Positions 33,908-43,717 of a stretch of 64,000 nucleotides of DNA are shown here, piece after piece. Every line of letters starts with the position of its first letter. The stretch's first letter is position 1. The translations under genes and the position numbers were made by a program. The DNA lies in assembly GCA_000934385.1 (NCBI GenBank), contig KN880446.1, positions 62,001 through 126,000 on the forward strand, given 5' to 3'. This DNA comes from Cylindrobasidium torrendii FP15055 ss-10 (Eukaryota; Basidiomycota; Agaricomycetes; Agaricales; Physalacriaceae). A model generated the notes under the pieces. The model was not told the DNA's origin and made no database searches. It saw only the letters and a list, made by a program, of their open reading frames with translations.

Positions 33908-35809
33908 ATGCACATAATCAAATCGCGTGCACATCAACACTTTCCTAGGGCAAATGTGCTCATAGAGCCAGGCAATGGCGATAGCATCCAGTACATCCTC
34001 GGCGCTGAAGACCCATTCCAAGAAATCTCCGCCGGAGCCAGTGGCCAGAGCTCCGTTCCCAGTAGCTCTGTATCAACCGCGACAGGTAGTGGAACGTCTG
34101 TGTCCGTCCTAGCCTCCAGCAGCAGTAACAGCGCTATCACATCTCAGGCGACGGCAGTATCTCAAACCGAATCGACTGACAACTCCTCTTCCTCTTCTGT
34201 GCGCTCCTCTTTGTCGATTACATCGCTCCCTGCGTCTACCACAGCATCCTCTACGGCTTCATCTTCGTCATCTTCCTTTTCGACAGAGACGACTCCCGCT
34301 TCAAGTCAAAGCACGTCCACGTCCACCGGCCTCCCTTCCGCATCAGTCCGCACTTTGTCTACCTCTTCGGAGTCAACTGTCCCTGTTACTACATCGTCTT
34401 CTTCTGCCGCAGTGTCGACTTCCACAGACATTCTTGATGCCAGCACAAGTACTCATGGAGCTCTGAGCACCCATTCGGCCGCCTTCATCATCGGCATAAT
34501 TCTTGCTGGTATCTTGTTCATTGCTCTCGGCGCTGCTATCATTGCGTGCATACTACGTAGTCGAAGAAAGCGCGGGAGCAAAGGATTTTGGAAACACGAC
34601 GTCTGGTCTCCTACTTCCGAAGACGTGGCAAATTCGAGTCGATACCCCTCCTGGGAACCGAGGGGAGATAGAGACGCTGGCGAACCAAAGAAGGAAGACA
34701 CAGTGGAAACATCGAGAACCAGCATATCTACGACGCCTCGCCCGGAAGCCACCTATCAGCTGAGAGAAAGCATTGCATTCCCACTGTCTACATCACCTCT
34801 TCCGCAAAGTCCGTTCGATGCTGCACCTGGACGCCAAATCTCGAGCTATCAGTCACTGCACGAAATACCATTGTGTCGCACGCCAGTCTCTGCTAGCTTC
34901 CAGTCGATGCAGAATATATCTTCTCTTGGGCATGGCCAGTCGCTCTCAAGCTATGCATCTGCACCTTCACTTGTACTTGGTCCGGAATTTGGCAGCCCTC
35001 GAGATCTCAACCGCCCCAGATATCTTGGCCTGGGCTCGCAGGAAGGACTCGTAGTGCCCTGGAGGGTGGAACAACCAACGCCCGAGCTGAAGAGCGAGGA
35101 ACACAGCATGCCGTTCCCCGAGCCCAGCACGACTCTCACTGCTGACTCTGCGGCGACAATCGACACTCCGGTCGATGGCGGTTGGACCAATTCACTGCGG
35201 TTGAGTATTATGGGTGCATTGAGTGGTCTTCGTTCACCTGCAAGAGCTGCGGACAACGATGCCTACACGCCAATGCCTGTGCAACGGAAAGCTACTATGC
35301 GCAAGGCTCCAGTTGCCTCTGATTGGACGTCGTGGGTTGGTGGGGAACTCGTGGGCCCACCGGAGATGCAGGATGGTGCGAGTACACTGGTAGGTGCACA
35401 CAATCAGAAGAACGATGGCTTTGCTTGGGCTTATGAGAAGGACACGCTTCACAACGGCGGGTCATTTGCCAGCGAGGTAACACGGGTAAGTTCCTTGGAT
35501 CCTACTGGGAAGAACTGCACAAGCAAGGACGAAAAAAGCATGCTGCAACAACCGACCAACGGCCTGCTTGACATCCCATCGTTCTCTGCATACTCGCTAT
35601 CGGCTCGATCTGTGGAGGTTCCGTCGTTGTGGGGCGCGTCGGCGACGTCGCTTGACTTGGGCTCATCGGAAGGGATGCTGAGCAGTGATTGTGGGGTGTC
35701 GAGAAATGTTAGCAAGGTGTCTGTGATGAGTGCTTACACGCCTGAGGAGGAACAGGTTGCGCGAGTGTTGAAGGAAAGAGCAGAGAAGCACATTCCCGGT
35801 GAAGTGTAG
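33908..35809 (+). CDS. Single-pass membrane protein with Ser/Thr-rich ectodomain (sensor-like); 5' exon unresolved
   Basis: The first in-frame ATG is at 33908, directly after a strong splice acceptor (CTCCGTTTCTCTCTCTCAG). An upstream frame reading CFLIVLVIASV would supply a hydrophobic signal-type segment if spliced with the GTACGC donor near 33833, but I found no ATG for it, so the true start is unresolved. The protein has a short N-terminal region, a Ser/Thr-rich mucin-like stretch of about 150 residues, one transmembrane helix (AAFIIGIILAGILFIALGAAIIACIL), a basic RSRRKRGSK stop-transfer patch, and a long cytosolic tail with EEEQVARVLKERAEKH at the end. The layout resembles fungal Wsc/Mid2-type wall-stress sensors, though no WSC domain is seen. 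Function is otherwise unknown. Confidence 0.7.
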   Translation: MHIIKSRAHQHFPRANVLIEPGNGDSIQYILGAEDPFQEISAGASGQSSVPSSSVSTATGSGTSVSVLASSSSNSAITSQATAVSQTESTDNSSSSSVRSSLSITSLPASTTASSTASSSSSSFSTETTPASSQSTSTSTGLPSASVRTLSTSSESTVPVTTSSSSAAVSTSTDILDASTSTHGALSTHSAAFIIGIILAGILFIALGAAIIACILRSRRKRGSKGFWKHDVWSPTSEDVANSSRYPSWEPRGDRDAGEPKKEDTVETSRTSISTTPRPEATYQLRESIAFPLSTSPLPQSPFDAAPGRQISSYQSLHEIPLCRTPVSASFQSMQNISSLGHGQSLSSYASAPSLVLGPEFGSPRDLNRPRYLGLGSQEGLVVPWRVEQPTPELKSEEHSMPFPEPSTTLTADSAATIDTPVDGGWTNSLRLSIMGALSGLRSPARAADNDAYTPMPVQRKATMRKAPVASDWTSWVGGELVGPPEMQDGASTLVGAHNQKNDGFAWAYEKDTLHNGGSFASEVTRVSSLDPTGKNCTSKDEKSMLQQPTNGLLDIPSFSAYSLSARSVEVPSLWGASATSLDLGSSEGMLSSDCGVSRNVSKVSVMSAYTPEEEQVARVLKERAEKHIPGEV

Positions 35810-35925
35810 CGTATGGAGTTTTTACCGTTTGAGACTGTTGCAATTGGACAATGGACGGGACTTGAGATCATATGGTGTTTGCATATATCAAATCTAATAT
35901 TCCGCGAGGGTAAGTAAACAAGAGT

Positions 35926-36699
35926 CTACTTGAGGCTAGCTTTGAAGGAAGACCATGCATTGGAAATAGAAGAAGTGATGTCGCCAGCGTAAGGAAGGTT
36001 CAGCGACTCTGTTGCGTCGTCCCAGAATCCGCCTTGGCCTGGGGTGCGCGTGGGAGCAGTTGGAGCTGGCGCGCTCGAGTCGAGGGTTGGGATCGTGCTG
36101 TGGGTCGGACCGCCGCCAATATGGGTCTCTGCACCGCCCACGACGACGATTTTGGGAGTAATTTCCGGGGCGGGCTCTGCTGCCGGGCTGGAGGTCCAAA
36201 AGTCGGGAACGAAGGGCTACGGAGTGGAATGTGAGCAGATGGAGGTTGGAAGGGCACGCACGTACGATGGGAGTCTCAATTTCGGGCGTGGGGTCTGCGG
36301 GCTCGGGGATGCGGAGTGTCATGAAGCCGTCTGGCGGCTGGGCCTGGAATTCGTGTGCAGGGGGTACACCGGGGGCTTCACCAGTGACGGGGACAGCTTC
36401 GGCACGGATGGCGGCGGAAGAGGAAATGCTTTTCTCGTGTTCAAGGAGGCGCGTGACTAGGGAGGATTTCGTGCCCTTGCTATTGACATTGTTAGGTCAA
36501 GGTTTTGGGCTGAGTGGGAATTTTGGGATTGGTGCAAAAAGTTATTGACGCACATTGGGAGTCCGCGCGACCTTGCTTCGGCTTTGAGCTCGGGGACGGT
36601 GTATTTTTCCCAGGAGCGATTGAGAAGGACGGGGGATACGAAGGTGCGGCGTTGAAGCGCGCCGGCGCTCTGGGCGACTGTCCGCTTGATTGCAAGCAT
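35926..36699 (-). CDS. AIM34: Mitochondrial SAP-domain protein, AIM34-like
   Basis: The ATG at 36699 begins MLAIKRTVAQSAGALQRRTF, an Arg-rich mitochondrial presequence. A SAP motif follows: KYTVPELKAEARSRGLP, continuing after an intron as KGTKSSLVTRLLEHE. The rest is low-complexity and Pro-rich with PEPADPTPEIETP, VVVGGAETHIGGG and an end DITSSISNAWSSFKASLK. A presequence plus an N-terminal SAP motif in a short fungal protein is the arrangement of yeast Aim34, a poorly characterised mitochondrial protein needed for normal mitochondrial inheritance. Whether it binds nucleic acid is not shown. It is divergent from the copy-2 RBR gene with about 340 bp between starts. Confidence 0.62.
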
Positions 36700-37041
36700 T
36701 GCCAGTGGGTGATGGACGGAGGGAGAGGGTCGGGCCGGAGTGCGCCGATCACCCTCTGTTCTCCTCCAACACCATCATGGTTTGGAAATTGACCAAGCAC
36801 TTTTGTAGCGCTTTGTTTGCAGCAATGATGTTTGATGGTGATACCAGGATGCTTTGACCTCTATGCTGCAGATATCAAGTCGTTTCGCCTCCAGCATTAA
36901 GTGCCATCTGAGATGGCCGAGAATGCAGTACTTATTAGGGTCAGCGCCTCCGCAGCATACAGCCGTGGTCCTTACACATCGTCACCCGGGGTTGTTGAGA
37001 TATAATTCACCACTAACTACTCATCGCCACTCGCTTTCATC

Positions 37042-40000
37042 ATGGCCACAGCTTGCAATCATGGAGGACTCCAAGACTCTCGGAAACTCGGCGACGCTCG
37101 TCTACAAGACATCAAGGTTAGTCATGGGAGACTCTAGTATACCTTGGTCTGATGTTTCATAGACAACGACGATAGACGATAGCATAAGTTTGTCGAGTGC
37201 AAGTCAGAGCGACCCAAATCGCGAGGAGACTAGCGGCATCACTGCAGGCATTGCGGCGGCTTTCCTGCCGCAGTCCAGCCAGCCTCAGGTGCCATGGGCC
37301 GACAATGCTGATAGTCAGCCGGCCGACGCGTTTTCTTCAATGTCAACATCCACCACAGCTCTTGGCGTCAAAGGGGAGGGACATAGGCGACAGCCTGCAG
37401 AAAGGGATCGGGCAGCTATTCAAAACGAGGAGAGAACGGAGAGTGGACATCGCCAATCCAAAGCTGGGCGACAGTGCACAAACGGAACTATCAACGAATC
37501 GGACAGGGTGACAGAGCACGAGGAGATGCCTCAAAACCTGGACATTTCAGGAGAATTTCAAGCTGCCAAGACATACATCGACATCGTTGGCGGCGCCATT
37601 GTCACATTTTCGGCAGGATTGGAGGTCAGCGACATCGTCACAGGTTTCGAATGTTGCAAGATCATCGTCAAGAACGTCCCCTCTGACTGCCACCCCGAGG
37701 AATTTGATTCGCTCTTAATACAGCAAGGCTTGGACCAAACACAGTTCCATGTCGTTGACCAACAGCCAGAAAGGCAAGAAGCCACCGTCGTGGTCCACAG
37801 CAACATTGCTACAAACGTATTCGCAAAGCCTATCTTCCTCCGGGGACAGCGTCTCAAGTTCAACTTGGGTCTATTCAACGGAATTGGTGGAATGGACAGC
37901 CCTAATCCTGATGCGGGGGCCAAACTACATGTCACTTTCTTTGCGCCCTCGGCCCGTTTCCTGGCTGTGTACGCTGACGCGCCGACGGCCGTGGTCATGT
38001 CTCGTGAACTCGACGGTCGACAAATACAAGGCAGGACCATCCGCGTATTCCTAGGCCAAATGGACAGAACCATCGTGCTCGATAACCTTCCCGCCAAGTA
38101 CGCGGAGTGCACTGACGACATCAAAGAACTCGCAAGAACCCAACATCTCAAGACCTTACCGAGCACTTTTGTGGATGTTGGCGATGCAATACGAACTATA
38201 GGGATAGCCTGCAACAGTCTTGCGCCTGTGGCAGTCAAGGCAATTTCTTGCGACGAAGACACAGCAGACGTCGCTCTTATCGAGGTTACCTGCAAATCCT
38301 GGGAAGATGCGGCAACGTTGAACCATACCCTTCTGCTCTCCGGCAAGTTCACGACCCCAGTATCACACGACCGCACGAAAATGTGGACCGAACTCTTGGA
38401 ACCAGATCTCTACACCGTTACCATTCCTTCTGCTCAATACGAGGCTCAATCTACCATCTGGAATGGCCTAGTAGAAATTGGAGAGAGCACGACTGCAGGC
38501 CACCTTGAGATCAAGGACACCTTGGACGGGTATCATCGCATTCAAGTCACGGGCGCTGACAGGCTGGCCATTGGCGCTATGAAGGTCCGCGTTGAACGCC
38601 TTGCCGAGGGGGTCACGGTGCCCGGATGGGACCCAGCGCTAGCGTATCCTTCGAAAGACCTCTTGGCCTCCATCGCTGCTGTAGGCGCACACCTCCAAGT
38701 AGACAGCAAAAAGGAGCTCCTGAAGCTGTATGGTACACCCGTGGCCATTGAGGCTGCCGAAATCCTTCTTGAGGAAGCACTCGACTCGCTGCACTCCTCT
38801 GTCGCCCAAACAGCGATCGTACCTCCCTCTGCCTTGCACTTCTTTAGTGAACATGGTGTGCAAGAGTTACAAGACATATTCGGCCAGGACAACGTCGTTT
38901 TCGAATCGACGGAGTGCTCTATCACCGTCGATGCCGTTAGCGGTGGCGAAGATTTTCATGATGTCGTTCAGCACCTCATTCATCAAGCTGAGGAAACTGG
39001 CGCGTATACAGCCACCCAGCAGGTTTGCCAGATTTGCTTGGACAAGCCCATTGCCCCGCGCACATTCCTCTGCTCGCACGTCTACTGCACTTCCTGTCTG
39101 CGCCATTTCTTCTCATGTGCCGACTCCGCACCATTGCTATGCCTGGGAGACGAGGGTCACTGCCGAACGCCCTTCCCTCTCTTCGCCATTCGCGAATTTC
39201 TTGCCCCGGCAGACTGGCATAGGCTACTGGAAATGGCAGTCCATGCGTACGTTGGCAAGCGCCCTCAGGAATTCCGGCCGTGCGCGACCCCGGATTGCCG
39301 TCAGATTTACCGCCGTCAGGCGCGCCCTGTAACACTCAGCTGTCCGGGTTGTTTTTCGCAGATCTGTGCGGCGTGTGGTGAGGGGAGGCATGATGGGATG
39401 AAGTGCGAAGAGTATACGGCAATGAACGATAAAGAAGAGCAGGAGAGGCTGACAGAGACGTGGTTGCTCGGGGAGCGTGAGACGAAGCGGTGTCCACAGT
39501 GCTCTGTGCTCATCAATCGCATTGAGGGGTGCAACCATATGCAGTGTCGGTGCGTAGTATTCCCAGTCTGCGTGTAGAGTGCTGAAGAAGTCATGGGTAG
39601 ATGTGGGGCGCATTTGTGCTGGCGCTGTTTGGCTGTCTTTCAAGACAGCAAGGAGACGTATGTGCATATGCGGAGTACGCATGGTGGGATCTACGACGAG
39701 GACATGGATGTCGGTCCTCGAAGAGGAGCTCGCCGCAACCCGCGGTACCACCAGAACGCTTACCTCCTAGCAGGAGAGAGGCCCAGGCGCTTCCACAGGG
39801 TAGAACGTGAAGATGAACTTCGCCTCCAGCGGGAGATGGAGCAGGAATTTGAGCGTCTCGGACTGGTGGCACACGGAACAGACATACACGCCGAAGCGGA
39901 GCGGCAGAGACTCATCGACAGAACACGAAGAAGGGCGCAGCGCTTGCTTGCAGATATGGAGATACGAAGATACCAAGCAGAAGACGGGGAACGGCGGCCT

Positions 40001-40177
40001 ACGCGTTTAGAGGCATGGTTGGAGGAACAGCAGCGGGACATCAACTTGGAAGAGGAACGATTAGAAACAGAGCGACGGCAACGAACACACTTGAGGAACT
40101 ATACGGCTGTGCAGCAAGCTCGCTGGAGGCAAGCGCGGAGACAGGGCAGAAGAGGAGAAAGCTGCACGGTAATGTAA
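37042..40177 (+). CDS. RBR E3 ubiquitin ligase with RRM/KH-like regions and C-terminal CaaX box (copy 2)
   Basis: Paralogue of the gene at 27118-30549. The likely start is the ATG at 37042 (MATACNHGGLQDSRKL); the intron GTTAGT..TCATAG joins in phase to TTTIDDSISLSSASQ. The N-terminus lacks the RGG stretch and long coiled coil of copy 1. Shared parts follow in order: IVTGFECCKIIVKNVPSD, LHVTFFAPSARFLAVYADA, IQVTGADRLAIGAMKVRVER, RING1 (CQICLDKPIAPRTFLCSHVYC), IBR (CATPDCRQIY, CPGCFSQICAAC), RING2 (CPQCSVLINRIEGCNHMQC, intron, RCGAHLCWRC) and HGGIYDEDM. The tail is again a charged coiled coil but of different sequence, ending GESCTVM. Zinc ligands and the RING2 catalytic Cys are all present, so it should be an active ligase. 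Length is about 1,020 residues. Confidence 0.85.
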
Positions 40178-40596
40178 CATGGACCCTCAGTGTTTTGTTA
40201 GTTCTAATTTGGGGCTCTCTTGAACCGCACACCTATGTACGACATTCCATTGATATGTTTTCGCCGACATCCTGCAGCTGCGAATGATCAGATCCAGAAA
40301 CAGGACCCGAGTGTTACTAATCAAGATCGCAAACAATGGGACCACGCTATCCAATCACAGTTCTGTAGCAACTCAGGTTACTCAAGACTGTTAGCCTTCT
40401 TTCTCGCTATGAAGGCAAGCTGGGATAATTTGAGCCGCCATCCCTTGCTATACCCCGGTCATGTGTTTTATCAAACGAGCCCAAGTCTAAATCGTTATTA
40501 TGTGCATGAAACTACGGTATGTTTTAGGTTTAAGGTAAAGATACAGCGTTAAAAGTACAGGTTATTTCGTTAAGTCGCAAGCGCAACCACCTTTCT
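40178..40596. other. Intergenic region between convergent RBR copy 2 and caspase gene A
   Basis: About 420 bp between convergent stop codons. No supported feature. Confidence 0.5.
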
Positions 40597-42987
40597 CTAC
40601 TCCCTACTCGAGATCACGGCCAGTGTCAGCGTATCCCAGACGTCTATTGGCATCGCTTTGGGCGCCGAAACCTGTCGTCCACGGCGCGTTTTAGGCGGCG
40701 TAAAAAACGGCGTCAGCTGCTCCATGTAAGCAAGGTCCACATATTGCGTCGTAAGGAATATTTTGAGATACGAAACATCGACCTTGGTGTCGTCGTAAAG
40801 GTATGCCTTAGGAATCGGATTGTGCGTGCGATCTGGAGTTATCCGAAGGGGTTCCGCCCCGCCAGAGCCATACCCGATGGTCAGGTCTTGACCCGGCTGA
40901 ATGGAAGGGTCTGCACTTTTGCTGTCTTCAGCGCAACTTGGAGTAAAAAGAGGCCCTACAACATCCCTCAGCGTCCATTAGGATAGCACATGGACAGCAA
41001 CCTACATATGCAAAGATCCGACATCTCGAAGAAGAATGCCCAGCAGTACAGTGCATTGTTGGATTTGTTGACAATCCTGAACCCGTAGGTGCCGTGGTGG
41101 CCAGCATTGACCTTCATAACGCCGTTGATGTTGATGTTGGCGCCGCTGGTTATCATACTATGCTCTACCCTAGGACGCTGGGCCTCGCGCAAAGCGTATG
41201 CTTCAAGCAGCACAGAATTGTGTTGCGGTTGAATGTGAGCAAGCGGGTGATGTATATTCTCCTTGCGTAGATTGTAGAAGAAGTCCGCCGCGCTGTTCAG
41301 TACTTGCGTTATGACTGAGGCATAGAATGGCACGGCATACACCAGGCGCCGTGCGCCCAAGTCGCGATACTTCGTGTCTGCAATGTCAAACCAGGCATAC
41401 GTGTGATGATGTTTGCTGTATAGGCAGAGGGAGAGATCGCAAGGCTGACCGATGTCCACAAGCTTGATAACGTTTGGCCGTTCTTTTGCGGGCTGGGCGA
41501 TCTCATCGACGAGACGCCAGAACGTCTTTTTCCGAAGAGCCACAGTGATCTCGCGAGTCAAAGTCTTGAGTGCCCATAACTGCGTGGCGGGCTTCTCGGA
41601 GGAAACCAGATGCACAGGCTCGTCAAGAAACGATTGACTAGCGCCCGTGACACACGAGACTTTGGTTGTCGACCAGAAAACGAAGGTGTCGGTATCGTCC
41701 CGCTCGTATAGGTCAACTGCCACGCCTGCCCGGATGCCTTGAAGCTCGCCAGCGTGAAGCCTGTAATGGTCCCCTTCTTTTGTAACACAGAAGTACGGGT
41801 GATCAATGGCGTTCTGTAGGCGGAAGGGCATTCGTGACGAGTGGTTGCCTTCACACTGGGGGTTTTGCCTGGAGTAGTTCAGTTTGCGGACAGGGACTCG
41901 CAAAAAGAAAACAACCGTACGTTGCCAGCTTTGGGAGACGCTGTATGACTTCCTTCCAGCTAATTCGCAAGCCAGGATGATTTCGCAGGAATCCGAGTAA
42001 TGCAGAGGTAAACGCGCCTCGGCCGTCCTTTTCTCTGGCCAAGCCGGTGCAAGATGTAGCCGCAAGTAGGACGTGTGAATTAAGGCTAGCCATGAGCATA
42101 TTTTGATCGTCGCGTTGTGGCTTGTATAGAGAGGACAACACCTCGTAATCCTCGGGAAGGCGAGCCCTACGGTCTGAGCCATGACTTTCCACACCGCATG
42201 CGGGGGCCCCGCGCGTCCCCGAGCCCGAGTGGCAGCAGTCCATGATCACTGTCTGCAAATGCACGTTTAGAAAAATGATTGAGGAGTTCGCTAGCTGACT
42301 TACGATATTATTCCCTTTCTTAAGCGCGAGTTTTCCCAGTAGCCTGGACAGGTTGATGTCGAGGATGCCTTGGCCCTCTTTGCGTTGTGTCGTAGATAGC
42401 TCGAAATCATGAGGCAGAATCATTTGGATGTTGGCGTTAGTTCCAGGCCAATTGGGTGGGCGTTTCGTCTCTGCACCGTGGCCAGCATAATAAATGACAA
42501 TAGCGTCATTTTCTTGAATACGCTCGTTGGAGGACAGCGACCGGATAGCTTTGATGATATTTGCACGAGTCGCGTCAGAGTTCCGAAGGCGGACGATGTT
42601 TGATTTTGGTACACGGAGGTCTCTCTCGAGGTATGCATCCACCTCATCGGCATCGGGAATACACCCTTTGAGGTTAGGCAGTTCCCGACAACTGTGCTTG
42701 TATTCGTTGATCCCGATAGTTAGCGCGAACAAAGGGCGCGAGAGACTAGAATGAGCACAGTGAGTCCGAATGCCTTCCAACATTTGGAACACATATTCGA
42801 CGTACTACTCTTGATCCCTGTCATTGTTGAAGGTGGTGTGAACATCGTCAAGTGCGTCAGCATGCGATGGATGTCCTGCTAGTGGCGGGGGATCTGCACC
42901 ACTCAATTCGCCTTCTGCAGTGTGCTGAACGGTTTGCTCGACGATGCGGGTTGCCTTCAAGTGGCTTTGTTTAGTGGAGACACACAT
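40597..42987 (-). CDS. Caspase-domain (peptidase C14) protein, cluster member A
   Basis: The ATG at 42987 (MCVSTKQSHLKATRIV) is the first in frame; an intron with acceptor TTCTAG joins to LSRPLFALTIGINEYK, the first strand of the caspase fold. The catalytic His lies in IVIYYAGHGAETK. After an intron placed just before the active-site strand, the catalytic Cys lies in TVIMDCCHSGSGTR. Then follow SHVLLAATSCTGLA and GRGAFTSALLGFLR of the p10-like part. The C-terminal half has the family pattern YGFRIVNKSNNALYCWAFFFEMSDLCI, then after an intron LTIGYGSGGAEP and VSYLKIFLTTQYVDLAYM, ending VISSRE at 40597. Family members are cysteine proteases of the metacaspase/caspase clan; substrate and role here are unknown. 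Compared with B and C it has a different N-terminal leader and is the more diverged copy. Confidence 0.85.
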
Positions 42988-43717
42988 AGTAGTAGCGTTC
43001 GCAATGGCAAGGGATGTCTGGCAAGCGTTCGGCGTCGGCCGTCTGGAGTTCAATAACAGTACCTATCAGGAGCGCTGGGACCACAAAACCTCTGTCCGCG
43101 CGCCCCTCTTTATAAAGGACACGCTTTAAGCACTGATTGGAGCTTTGGACACCTCATAGCGAGTTTGCTCGGGCGTATGACTCTTGCAGGGATGCTTGTG
43201 CATCGGCAGGCCATCGTACTATACAAAGCCAAGGCACCTAAGCGCTACTGGCCAAGGATCACTCCTCATTGTGAATGCTGTTGACAGTTGCTCTTATTAT
43301 TGTCTTGTGATGGATGAGATGGACGGGCGTATTTTACCCGCTAGTGTCGGACGACAGTCGACCGTGATGGAAAGTGGGAGCGTTGCATGCTTATGACACA
43401 TCGTGTCAATGCTGAGCTTGGAATCAAAGTTGCACCACCGGCCGGGAGACTGTGCACCGACCGACAGAGTACGAGCGATGCCTCCAATGGTAGTAAGGAC
43501 CGTGGTAGAGCTTAGACTTCCAAAGGTCAAAGTAAATTATGATGCATGATGCATGATGTCTCGACAAAGAGATAAGCTGGCATAGCGGAATAGGTCGGAG
43601 TGTGGTACTTAAGTAGCTATTGAATACGTAGGTGATACAAGTTGATACAAATAAATAAATCGGTCGCGTTCTGGACCATCATATCGTAGGGCGCCTACCG
43701 CCGGCTCTAAGTTGAGT
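42988..43717. other. Intergenic region between caspase genes A and B
   Basis: About 730 bp: upstream of gene A and downstream of gene B, both on minus. No supported coding sequence. Confidence 0.5.
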
